Shown here: in pieces, positions 33,669-44,700 of the stretch
How the letters are laid out: each line of letters opens with the position of its first letter
How positions within the stretch are numbered: position 1 is the stretch's first letter
DNA from: an uncultured Paracoccaceae bacterium
GTDB lineage: Bacteria; Pseudomonadota; Alphaproteobacteria; Rhodobacterales; Rhodobacteraceae
DNA: 64,000 bases
Assembly: GCA_934500835.1 (NCBI GenBank)
Contig: CAKSTR010000005.1
Coordinates: forward strand, 62,001 to 126,000
Direction of reading: 5' to 3'
Position numbers and translations under genes: made by a program
Notes under the pieces: model-generated
Told to the model about the DNA's origin: nothing
The model's input: only the letters and a program-made list of their open reading frames with translations
Databases searched by the model: none

Positions 33669-35035
33669 CGGGACTGCTCACCTTTTGGATTGACCCAAAC
33701 TAGCAGGATCAGGCCGATGAGGAACAGCGCGATCAGCGGCGAAAAGCCGATGCGCTGTGATCCGCTGATCCCTGTAACAATCGCGATCAGGCTGGGGGCG
33801 ATGAAACTGGCCACTTTGCCCGACAGCGCAAAAAGCCCGAAGGCCTCGGTCGCGCGATCCGGCGTGGTGTGTCGCACCATCATGGTGCGGCTTGCCGCCT
33901 GCACCGTGCCGCCCGCGGCCCCGATCAGGGCGCCGCAGAGAAAGAGGATATTGTCCGACTGGTTGCTGGCCGGGTCCAGGGCGATGCCCCAGACCTGTTC
34001 GCGCGTCATGCCGACCAGCACGGCGCAGACAAGGATCAGCACCACGATGCTGAAGGCGATCACCGGCTTTGGGCCGAAGCGCCGGTCCATCCGCCCCCCC
34101 ACCCATGAGGCGCCCACCGCCGTTGCCGCTCCGACGATGCCGAAGATGCCGATCTGGCCGATGCTCCACCCCAGTACGCCTTTGGCATAGACGCCGCCAA
34201 AGGCATAAAGCGCGTTCAGCGCGTCGCGGTACAGCAAGGACGAGGCCAGATAGGCCTTCAGGCTGGTGCGGAACCGCAGCGAGGCGACAAGTTCGACCAG
34301 TTGGGCAACGGCCAGTCTTGCCTCGAACCGCACGGGTGCGGTGCGCGGCTCCTTCACCCAAAGGAAGAACGGGATCATGAAGACGACATACCAGATCGCC
34401 GTGAAGGGCCCGACAAAGCGGGTGCCGACCTGGGTTTCGGAATCCTCGCCCAGAAGGGGGCTCAGCCCCAGATATGTCAGCCCGTTCTCGGGGTTGGGCA
34501 CGAACAGTCCCAACATCAGCACCAGCGCCACCAGTCCGCCCAGATAGCCGAAGGCAAAGCCAGACCCCGAGATGGCGCCCAGATCCTCATGGTCCGAAAG
34601 ACTGGGCATCAGGGCGTTGGTGAAGATCGTGGCGAACTCCATCCCGATGAAGCCGATGCCGAAGAAGGTGACGGCCCAGAACAGCACCTCGATCCCGCCG
34701 CCGGGTGCCACCCACCACAAGGCCCAGGCCCCGACGATGTAGAAGGCCGAGAAGAACCAGACCCAGACCAGCCTGCGCCCGGTGGTATCCGCCATCGCCC
34801 CGAGGATCGGGGCGAAGACGGCGATCAGCACCGAGCTGGCCGCGATCCCCCAGCCCCAGAAGCTTTGCGCTGCCGCGGCCGAGGCATCCGGGTCCAGCCC
34901 TTGGCCCAGATAGTAGCCGATGGCGATCTCGGTGAAGTAAGGCCCGAAGACGAAGGTCAGCAGCAGCGTGTTATAGGGCTGGCTGGCCCAATCGAAGAAG
35001 TACCAGCCCCAGATCCGTTTCCGCGGCGAAACCAT
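33665..35035 (-). CDS. UMF1/BtlA-type MFS transporter
   Basis: A 456-residue membrane protein with about twelve hydrophobic segments, of the UMF1 (autophagy Atg22-like) MFS branch. WGWYFFDWASQPYNTLLLTFVFGPYF at the first helix is the family signature, followed by GAMADTTGRRLVWVW near 80. Members are thought to export amino acids or other small molecules; the substrate is unknown. The ATG at 35035 is preferred because it opens the first helix; an upstream in-frame start would add 20 polar residues. First gene of the minus-strand operon with mepA. Confidence 0.9.
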   Translation of the reverse strand: MVSPRKRIWGWYFFDWASQPYNTLLLTFVFGPYFTEIAIGYYLGQGLDPDASAAAAQSFWGWGIAASSVLIAVFAPILGAMADTTGRRLVWVWFFSAFYIVGAWALWWVAPGGGIEVLFWAVTFFGIGFIGMEFATIFTNALMPSLSDHEDLGAISGSGFAFGYLGGLVALVLMLGLFVPNPENGLTYLGLSPLLGEDSETQVGTRFVGPFTAIWYVVFMIPFFLWVKEPRTAPVRFEARLAVAQLVELVASLRFRTSLKAYLASSLLYRDALNALYAFGGVYAKGVLGWSIGQIGIFGIVGAATAVGASWVGGRMDRRFGPKPVIAFSIVVLILVCAVLVGMTREQVWGIALDPASNQSDNILFLCGALIGAAGGTVQAASRTMMVRHTTPDRATEAFGLFALSGKVASFIAPSLIAIVTGISGSQRIGFSPLIALFLIGLILLVWVNPKGEQSR

Positions 35036-35112
35036 TCCTGCCCCCTGCTCCTGTTCGTTGCCGCGGAGTGAACCCGGAAACGCCTTTCGGCGCAAGCTTC
35101 AGCCAAGGGCGC

Positions 35113-35133
35113 CGATCCTTCGCCGAAGGATCG
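35113..35133. terminator. Palindrome with GATCCTTCG / CGAAGGATC arms
   Basis: Perfect 10-bp arms CGATCCTTCG / CGAAGGATCG around one C, in the short gap between the thioesterase-like gene (stop at 35141) and the transporter start. The GATCCTTCG core also forms the 22-bp palindrome at 55563. Termination is a reasonable role for the upstream thioesterase-like gene. Confidence 0.5.
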
Positions 35134-35140
35134 CGGCCCC

Positions 35141-35674
35141 TCAGCATTGCGGTGGCCAGGGCCTCGCGGCATCCGCGGTGATCCAGTCGCCCACCCAGCC
35201 CGGAAGCTCCGGGCTGTCCGCCGGCAGGCCAAGCGCCTCCGCCAGTTCCGCAGGCGGCACGATGCCGCGCTGACCTTGCGTGATCGCGGACCGCAGCAGC
35301 ACCTGCGAGGTGCACTCCCCGCGCACCCACATGCTCTGGTCCATATAGACGAAACGGTTGTCCCAGCCGACCAGCCGCGTCCGCATCTCGATCCGGTCGA
35401 ACAGTTTCACCCGCTTGCGATAGCGGACCGAAGCCCCGGCCACCGCCATGGCCCAGCCCCTGGCCTTGGCAATCCTGTGCAGGCCGGTGCGGCTGCCCAG
35501 CGGCAGCCGGCCAAGATCGTACAGCGTCAGCGTGCGGCCGTTGTTCAGCTCCATCCAGGGGTCGAGGTCCTGCGGCCAGCACAGATGATGGCTGACATGG
35601 GTCTCCAGCGGATGCAGCGGTGGCGCCCCGCGAAACTTCAGGATTTCCTTGACCATGCGCAGATAGGGATACAT
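35141..35674 (-). CDS. Acyl-CoA thioesterase-like (hot-dog fold) protein
   Basis: A 177-residue protein of the thioesterase-like family related to THEM6/4HBT. DLDPWMELNNGRTLTLYDLGR near residue 37 is the hot-dog helix with its conserved N/G, and RVKLFDRIEMRTRLVGWDNRFVYMDQ near 85 is the central beta-sheet. Probably cytoplasmic; thioesterase activity is by family and not proven. The ATG at 35674 has AGGAGA six bases upstream and gives a proper N-terminus; the longer open frame is not supported. Confidence 0.85.
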   Translation of the reverse strand: MYPYLRMVKEILKFRGAPPLHPLETHVSHHLCWPQDLDPWMELNNGRTLTLYDLGRLPLGSRTGLHRIAKARGWAMAVAGASVRYRKRVKLFDRIEMRTRLVGWDNRFVYMDQSMWVRGECTSQVLLRSAITQGQRGIVPPAELAEALGLPADSPELPGWVGDWITADAARPWPPQC

Positions 35675-35811
35675 CGGGGGTCTCCTGTCTTGCGCCCGGC
35701 TTGGCCCAAGGCGCCGCGATAGGCAAGTGTGACCCCGCGTAGCCCATCGCTCTTGTGGCGCATCGCCCAATCGTTCTACAACATGTGGCGTCTGGACAGA
35801 GGGGAACATCA

Positions 35812-36090
35812 ATGAGTGCGCTGCGCGATACGCTTTTGCTGATCCTCGGCATCGCGCAATGGATCATTCTGATCCATATCATCATGTCCTGGCTGATCAA
35901 TTTCCAGGTGCTGAACCTGCGCCAGCCGCTGGTTGCACAGATCTGGAGCGGGCTGAACCAGCTGCTGGAGCCGCTTTACGGCCGTATCCGCCGGATGCTG
36001 CCGGCCACCGGCGGTATCGACTTTGCGCCGCTGATCGTGATCATCGTGGTCTTCTTCCTGCAACGGCTTGTGGCGACCGGCGGGCTCTGA
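35812..36090 (+). CDS. yggT: YggT family membrane protein
   Basis: A 92-residue protein with two hydrophobic helices (about 3-27 and 65-88) separated by an amphipathic loop PLYGRIRRMLPATGGIDFAP, the YggT/YlmG pattern. Relatives affect cell division, membrane protein insertion or osmotic behaviour; the role is not settled. It begins at the ATG at 35812, and recQ follows after three bases, so they share a transcript. Confidence 0.9.
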   Translation: MSALRDTLLLILGIAQWIILIHIIMSWLINFQVLNLRQPLVAQIWSGLNQLLEPLYGRIRRMLPATGGIDFAPLIVIIVVFFLQRLVATGGL

Positions 36091-36093
36091 CCC

Positions 36094-38133
<2,040 letters not shown>

Positions 38134-38135
38134 GA

Positions 38136-38924
38136 ATGCTCTGCGTCGTGTCACCGGCCAAGAAGCTGAACGAAAAGCCACAGGCCCTGCCGGAAGGTGT
38201 GGAACTCACCCGGCCGGACTTCCTGACCGAGACCTGGCGTCTGGTCCAGATCGCGCGCGGGCTGTCGGTGCAGGATCTGCGTCAGCTGATGGATCTCTCC
38301 GACCCGCTTGCCCGGCTGAACCGCGACCGCTTTGCCGCCTATCGCCAAAGGCCCGCGCAGCTGATGGCTGCGATCCAGTGTTTTGCCGGCGATACCTATG
38401 TCGGGCTCGACGCGGCCAGCATGGCGCCGGATGCCCGGCGCTGGGCCGAAGGGCATCTGCGCATCCTTTCGGGGCTTTACGGCCTGCTGCGGCCCTGGGA
38501 CGGCATCCAGCCGCACCGGCTGGAGATGGGCACCAGGCTGGCCAATCCGCGCGGTGCCGATCTTTACGCCTTCTGGGGCGACCGGGTGGCCAGGGCGCTG
38601 AACCGGCAGGCGGCGGAAATGGGCACCGACATAGTGGTGAACTGCGCCTCGATCGAATATTTCACCGTGGCGCAGCGCAAGGCGCTGAAGCTGCGGGTGA
38701 TCACCCCGGTCTTCCTCGAGGAGCGGGGGAACGAGGCCAAGGTGATCTCCTTCTGGGCCAAGAAGGCCCGTGGCAGCATGGCGCGCCACATCTGTGACAC
38801 CCATCTGACGGACCCGGACGACCTGCGCGGCTTTGCCGTCGGCGGCTATGCCTTCCGCGCCGATCTCTCGGCCGATGACCGCATGGTCTTTACCCGGGCC
38901 GAACCGCAGCAAGACGCGGCCTGA
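38136..38924 (+). CDS. yaaA: Peroxide stress protein YaaA
   Basis: A 262-residue UPF0246/YaaA protein, a DNA-binding iron-limiting factor in the peroxide response. MLCVVSPAKKLNE at the start, the GDTYVGLDA segment near residue 84, HLRILSGLYGLLRPWDGIQPHRLEMGT near 108-135 and FWAKKARGSMARHICD near 206 are family-specific. It starts two bases after the recQ stop, with the ribosome site GGAGG inside the recQ end, so the yggT-recQ-yaaA run is an operon. Confidence 0.95.
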   Translation: MLCVVSPAKKLNEKPQALPEGVELTRPDFLTETWRLVQIARGLSVQDLRQLMDLSDPLARLNRDRFAAYRQRPAQLMAAIQCFAGDTYVGLDAASMAPDARRWAEGHLRILSGLYGLLRPWDGIQPHRLEMGTRLANPRGADLYAFWGDRVARALNRQAAEMGTDIVVNCASIEYFTVAQRKALKLRVITPVFLEERGNEAKVISFWAKKARGSMARHICDTHLTDPDDLRGFAVGGYAFRADLSADDRMVFTRAEPQQDAA

Positions 38925-38947
38925 GGCGGCGCTTGGCCGCGGGTGCG

Positions 38948-41530
38948 TCAATCCGCATCCTCATTGGCCGCGACCGGCTGTGCTTCGGCGGGGCAGAACT
39001 CGGTCAGGGCGGCGGCGATGACGGCCTTGCGCAAGGGCTTTGTCAGGTAGCGGTCGATGCCGGCCGCAAGGATCGCTTCGGAATCGCCCTCCATCGCGTG
39101 GGCGGTCAGCGCCACGATGGGAACATGGCAGCGTCCGGCTTCGGCCGCACGGATCGCGGCGGCGGCTTCCTTTCCGTCCACCTCGGGCATCGAGATGTCC
39201 ATGAAGATCAGGTCGGGCTGATGGTCGCGCCACATCTCCACCGCCTCGCGTCCGTTGGCGGCAAAGCGCAGGTCGATGTCGATCCCCTTCACCATCTTCT
39301 GGAACACCAGCTGGTTGGTCTTGTTGTCCTCTGCCACCAAGACCCGCATCTGACGCAGCTTTCCGGGCGGCAGAAGAAGCAGCGTCGGCAGCGGCGGGGC
39401 AGGGGCGGCGACGGGGGCGGCGACGGGGGCTGAAAGTTCCTGCAGCCGGCGGTAGAGATCGGCGCGCAGCACAGGCTTTTGCAGGAAGGCGTCGATACAG
39501 GCGGCATCCTCATCGTCGCGGGCAGAGGCCGGGTTCGAGGACAAGAGCACCACCGGCAGCCGGTGCCCCGCCGCCCGCGCCCGGGCGGCAAGGGTCAGCC
39601 CGTCCATCTCGGGCATGGCATGGTCGGTCAGCAGGACGTCGTAGTCGGGATCGGCGGCCAGCACCGCCAGCGCCTCGGCCCCCGACCGGCAGAGCGTGAC
39701 CTTGATGCCGCAAGGGGTCAGCTGGCGTTCAAGGATGGCGCGATTGATGAACTGGTCATCCACCACCAGCGCACGGCGCAGGGTAAGAGGCTGATGCAGC
39801 GGCGCGGCCCCTTCGGCCACCGGCAGGGTGATGCGGAAGCCGAAGGACGACCCCTTGCCCGGTTCGCTGTCGACCCAGACCGCACCGGCCATACGCTCGA
39901 TCAGGCGGCGGGTGATGGCAAGGCCAAGGCCGGTGCCCTCATACTTGCGGTTCTGTTCATCCTCGACCTGGTTGAACTCACCAAAGACATGGTCGAGATG
40001 TTCGGGAGCGATGCCGATTCCGGTATCCTCGACCGTGACATGCAGCTGCCGGCGGCCGTCCTCGATCTCGATCCCGACGATGCGGGTCAGGACATGGCCC
40101 TTGTCGGTGAATTTCACCGCATTGCCGATCAGGTTGGTCAGCACCTGCCGCAGCCGTCCCGGATCGCCGACATAGCGGGTGGGCAGGAACATGTCGAAGT
40201 CGATCACCAGATCGATGCCCTTTTCCCGCGCGCGCGGCTGCAAGAGCATTTTGACCTCGTGGATCGTTCGCTCCAGGTCGAAGGGTTCGGGGTGGATCGT
40301 CAACCTCTCGGCTTCCAGTTTGGAATAATCGAGGATGTCGTTGATGATCACCACAAGCGCCTCGCCCGAAGATCGGATCGTCTCGGCGAAGAGGCGCTGT
40401 TCTTCCGACAATGTGGTGTCGCAAAGCAGTTCCGCCATGCCGACCACGCCGTTCATCGGCGTGCGGATCTCGTGGCTCATGTTCGCGAGGAAGGCGGATT
40501 TGGCGCGGTTGGCGGCTTCGGCCTGGCTGCGGGCTGCTTCCAGTGCCAGCTGTTGTTCGCGCAGCTGGGTGATGTCGGTGCGCAGCCCGACGCGGCCGCC
40601 GTCGGGCGTGGCATGGTCCGATTCCAGGATCCAGCGGCCATTGGCCAGCCGGCTTTCCGAGGCTTCCCTCGCCTCACGAAACTGGCGCAGGCGGGCGGCA
40701 AGCCAGTTTTCCTCACGACCCGTGGCCTCGGGGACGTGGCCGCCGCGCAACCCCTGGCGCAAAAGGTCCTCGAATGTGGTGCCGGGGATCATCGCCGGGG
40801 CGCTGTCGGGGAACATGTCGCGGTAGCGTTGGTTGCAGGTCAAGAGCCGTTCCTCCCTGTCGAAAAGCACGAAGGCATCGGGAAGCGCGTCGATCGCGGC
40901 CCAGATGCGCATCTGTTCGGTGATGTCCATGATGAGACAGACCAAGTCGCCGTCGCGGGCGCGGCGGTCGACCATCCTGATCCAGCTGCCGTTGGTCAGG
41001 CGCACCGTCGCCGGCTCGACCCGGACGGCTTGAATGCGCGCGCACATGCGGGCGACCCAGTCGTCCGGGTCCTCGCCCTGATGGTCGACGGCACCGCTTT
41101 TCGCGGCCGCGCGGATCAGATCGGCATAACTGGCGCCGGCAACGACCCCTTCCAAGTCCGTATCGACCCCGTCGAAGAACGAGAGAAAGGCGTTGTTGGC
41201 CATCACCAGCTTCAGCCCGGCGTCGAAGACGGCAAAGCCATCGCGGATGGTATTGACCGAATCCCGCAGTCGCCGTTCGGCCATCAGGGCGGCGGTGTGG
41301 GCGCGGTCAAGATCATGCAGATAGCGGCAGTTCTGATCCTTCAGCACCTCGGCTTCGGTCCGGGCCGAGTGCACGACCTGGCGCTGTTCCACGATCTGAT
41401 CGGACAGCGACCGGGCGTGGATCGCCAGCTTTTCGTTGGCAACGAACAATTCGCGCGTGCGCTGTTCCAGCAGCCTTTCTGCCGCAAGGCGCGCGCGCCG
41501 TTCCTTTGCCAGTGTTTCCGTCAGATCCAT
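38948..41530 (-). CDS. Hybrid sensor histidine kinase with two receiver domains
   Basis: An 860-residue cytoplasmic hybrid kinase with no membrane segment. An N-terminal coiled coil (about 1-75) is followed by PAS-type sensory domains (about 85-330), then the HisKA dimerisation domain with phospho-acceptor H353 in NMSHEIRTPMNG, HATPase (about 460-580), and two receiver domains with phospho-aspartates D636 (LLTDHAMPEMDG) and D778 (FMDISMPEVDG). The C-terminal receiver resembles the FixL/DivJ-like two-receiver architecture and lacks an HPt domain, so output must go through an unlinked partner. Divergent from the A2M-pbpC operon with about 180 bases between. Confidence 0.93.
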   Translation of the reverse strand: MDLTETLAKERRARLAAERLLEQRTRELFVANEKLAIHARSLSDQIVEQRQVVHSARTEAEVLKDQNCRYLHDLDRAHTAALMAERRLRDSVNTIRDGFAVFDAGLKLVMANNAFLSFFDGVDTDLEGVVAGASYADLIRAAAKSGAVDHQGEDPDDWVARMCARIQAVRVEPATVRLTNGSWIRMVDRRARDGDLVCLIMDITEQMRIWAAIDALPDAFVLFDREERLLTCNQRYRDMFPDSAPAMIPGTTFEDLLRQGLRGGHVPEATGREENWLAARLRQFREAREASESRLANGRWILESDHATPDGGRVGLRTDITQLREQQLALEAARSQAEAANRAKSAFLANMSHEIRTPMNGVVGMAELLCDTTLSEEQRLFAETIRSSGEALVVIINDILDYSKLEAERLTIHPEPFDLERTIHEVKMLLQPRAREKGIDLVIDFDMFLPTRYVGDPGRLRQVLTNLIGNAVKFTDKGHVLTRIVGIEIEDGRRQLHVTVEDTGIGIAPEHLDHVFGEFNQVEDEQNRKYEGTGLGLAITRRLIERMAGAVWVDSEPGKGSSFGFRITLPVAEGAAPLHQPLTLRRALVVDDQFINRAILERQLTPCGIKVTLCRSGAEALAVLAADPDYDVLLTDHAMPEMDGLTLAARARAAGHRLPVVLLSSNPASARDDEDAACIDAFLQKPVLRADLYRRLQELSAPVAAPVAAPAPPLPTLLLLPPGKLRQMRVLVAEDNKTNQLVFQKMVKGIDIDLRFAANGREAVEMWRDHQPDLIFMDISMPEVDGKEAAAAIRAAEAGRCHVPIVALTAHAMEGDSEAILAAGIDRYLTKPLRKAVIAAALTEFCPAEAQPVAANEDAD

Positions 41531-41708
41531 CACGTCCGCGCCGACATTCTGCCCGCCCGGAGGCTGCGGCCAGAAGCGGCAACGTCCGGAATTCGCGACT
41601 ACCTTGGCGCAGCAATGTGAACCAAGACTTAACGAAATCGGGCCGCGTGATGCTTGCCGCTGGGCGGGGGCCATGGCAGAGTTCGACCATGTGACAGGAG
41701 GATTTTTC

Positions 41709-44700
41709 ATGCGCAGCTTTGCCAGGGCCGCGGTCGCGGCGCTTTTGTTGGCGTTTCCCAGTGCAATCCATGCGCAGGATCTGATTCCCGAACGGCGTGC
41801 GATCGTGTCTCTGGACACCGATCTGCCCGGCGGCGACATCCAGTCGATCTTCGACACCACGCAGGATGCCTGCGAGCGGGCCTGCATCACCAACACCCGC
41901 TGCGAGGCCTATACGTTCAACACCCGCAACGGCAGCTGTTTCCTGAAGAAAGACCCGGGCGAGCCGGCGGCCTTTGCCGGCGCGCAATCGGCGCGCATCA
42001 TCGGCGGCGACCCGGCGCTGATCGCCGCAGCCCCCGACCGGCGGGGAGAATTGCTCTTCGTGCCCGACTGGGACATCACCAGCGCGCTGGACATGGCGGC
42101 GACCCTTGGCCGCACCCATACCACGGGCCCGTGGAGTGCTGACGAACACCTGCGGTCTGCCAATGACAATGAAGGGATCGGTAACTGGGTCATGGCCACC
42201 GCCTTCACCGGCGCGGCGCTGAACCTGCAGGATAGCGCCGATCTCTGGATCGAATATGCCCGGCGCGCGTCCGAGGCGGCCAAGACATCGAACGACCGCA
42301 GCTGGTATGAGAACCGGGCCTATCTGGCCACCGTCAACGCCTATCTGCGGGCGGGATCTGCCGCACAGCGCCACGGCATCCTGGTCATGATGGCCGAGGA
42401 TCTGGAGCAGATCGGCCGCGGCAGTGACATGGTCAAGGCGCTGCGCCTTGCGCAATCGCTGCAGCACCGCGACGACACGTCGGCGATGCTGGACGTGGCC
42501 ATCGGCAAATACGGCTTCCGCATCACCGAAAATTCGGTCCAGGCCGATCTGGCCCGTCCGCGCATCTGTGCCAGCTTCTCCGAAGACCTTGCGCCCTCGG
42601 GCGTGGAATATGCCGATTTCGTCAAACTGCCCTCGGCCGGGCTTACGGTCGAAAGCGATGGCTACCGGCAGCTTTGCGTTGTCGGGGTGGAACATGGCGG
42701 CCGCTATACCGTGACCTTCCGCGAAGGCCTGCCGGCGAAGGACGGGCAGGAACTGGCCAAGGACATCGACCTCACGCTTTATGTCCGCGACCGCAGCCCC
42801 GGCGTCAGCTTCCCCGGCCGTGGGTATGTGCTGCCGAAGACGGCAGATGCCGCGCTGCCGGTGCAGACGGTGAACACCGAGAAGCTGGATCTCACGCTGT
42901 TCCAGGTCACCGACCGGAACCTGCTGCGTGCGATCCAGAACAGCTATTTCGGCTGGCCGATGCAGGAATACAGCGAATCCTATTTCACCGACGAGATCGG
43001 CGAAGAGGTCTGGCACGGCACCGCCACCGTCGCCCAGGAGGTGAACAAGGACGTCACCACCCGCCTGCCGCTGGCCGAGGCGCTGATGGACCGCCCCGCC
43101 GGGATCTATGCGCTGAAGGCCGCGGTGCCGGGTGTCGATCCCTACAACATTCCCGCCGGCTGGCAGTGGTTCGTGGTGTCCGACCTTGGCATCACCTCGA
43201 TGTCGGGGGTGGACGGACTGCATGTCTTCGTGCGCAGCCTCGGCACGGCTGCGGCCAAGCCGGGCGTCTCGGTCGAGCTTTTGAACCGCGCCAACTCGGT
43301 TCTGGCCACCGTCACCACCGATGAACAGGGCTATGCCCATTTCGATGCCGGCATGGTGCGCGGCACGGGCAGCGCCTCGCCCGCCATGGTGGTCGTCAAG
43401 GATGGCGATGCCGATGTCGGCTTCCTGTCGCTGACCGATCCCGAATTCGACCTGTCGGACCGTGGGGTCGAGGGGCGTGAGCCGGCACCGCCGGTGGATG
43501 TCTTCCTGACCACCGACCGTGGTGCCTATCGTGCAGGCGAAACCGTCTTTGCAACGGCACTGGCCCGTGACGAGGTGGCCGATGCCGTGGACGGGCTGCC
43601 GCTGACCGCGATCCTGATCCGGCCCGACGGGGTCGAGTATTCCCGCCAGCTGGTCGAGGACAAGGGCGCCGGCGGCCATGTGTTCCAGCTGCCGATTGCC
43701 GGCGCCGCGCCGCGCGGCGTGTGGTCGCTGCAGATCCTGGCGGATCTTGACGCGGCCGCGCTGGCCACTACGACCTTCCTTGTCGAGGACTTCCTGCCCG
43801 AACGGATCGACTTCACCCTGACCCGCGACGCCACGCCGCTGACGCTGACCGGCCCTGTCGCGGCCATCGACATCGACGCGCGCTATCTGTTCGGCGCCCC
43901 GGCGGGCGGATTGGCCATCGAGGGCGAGACGCTGCTGCGTGCCGCCGACGGCCTGAAGGAATATCCGGGCTTCACCTTCGGTCGCTATGACGAGTCGTTC
44001 GGCGCAATGATGGAGCCGCTGATCACCAACCAGACCGACGAGGACGGCAAGGGCTATGCCGAGATCGCGCTGCCCGCCGTCAACGATCCGGGCCGCCCGC
44101 TTGAGGCGCTGATCGCTGTTCGCGTTGCCGAAGGGTCAGGCCGCCCGGTTGAACGCCGGATCACCGCCGAGGTGGAACCCGCCGCCCCGATGATCGGCGT
44201 CAAGCCGATGTTCGACGGCGTTGCCGGTGAGGGCACGGATGCGCGCTTCCAGCTGATCGGCGTCGGAACCGACAAGAAACCCGCCGCGATGGGCGTGCAC
44301 TGGAAGCTGAACCGCATCCAGGTCGATTACCAATGGTATCAAAGCTATGGGAACTGGAGTTGGGAGGCGGTGACCTATCGCACCCTTGTCGCCGAAGGCG
44401 ATGCCACCCTTGGCGACAACCCTGTCGAAATTGCCGGCAAGGTGGATTGGGGCAATTACGAACTGGTCGTCGAACGCACCGATGGGCAGCTGGCGGAAAC
44501 CTCGACCAGCTTCTGGGCTGGCTGGTATGCGCCCGCCGACACGGCCTCGACCCCGGACACGCTGGAATTGTCGCTGGACAAGCCTGCCTATGTGCCCGGC
44601 GACACGGCGCAGTTGCGGGTTGTGCCGCGGGCGGCCGGGACGGCGCTGATCACCGTGCTGTCGAACCGCCTTGTCTCGATGCAGACCGTCGAGGTGAAAG

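Noticed and set aside
38948..38990. Terminator or repeat after yaaA
   Set aside because: The 23-base gap between yaaA and the kinase gene shows GC-rich sequence but no convincing hairpin.
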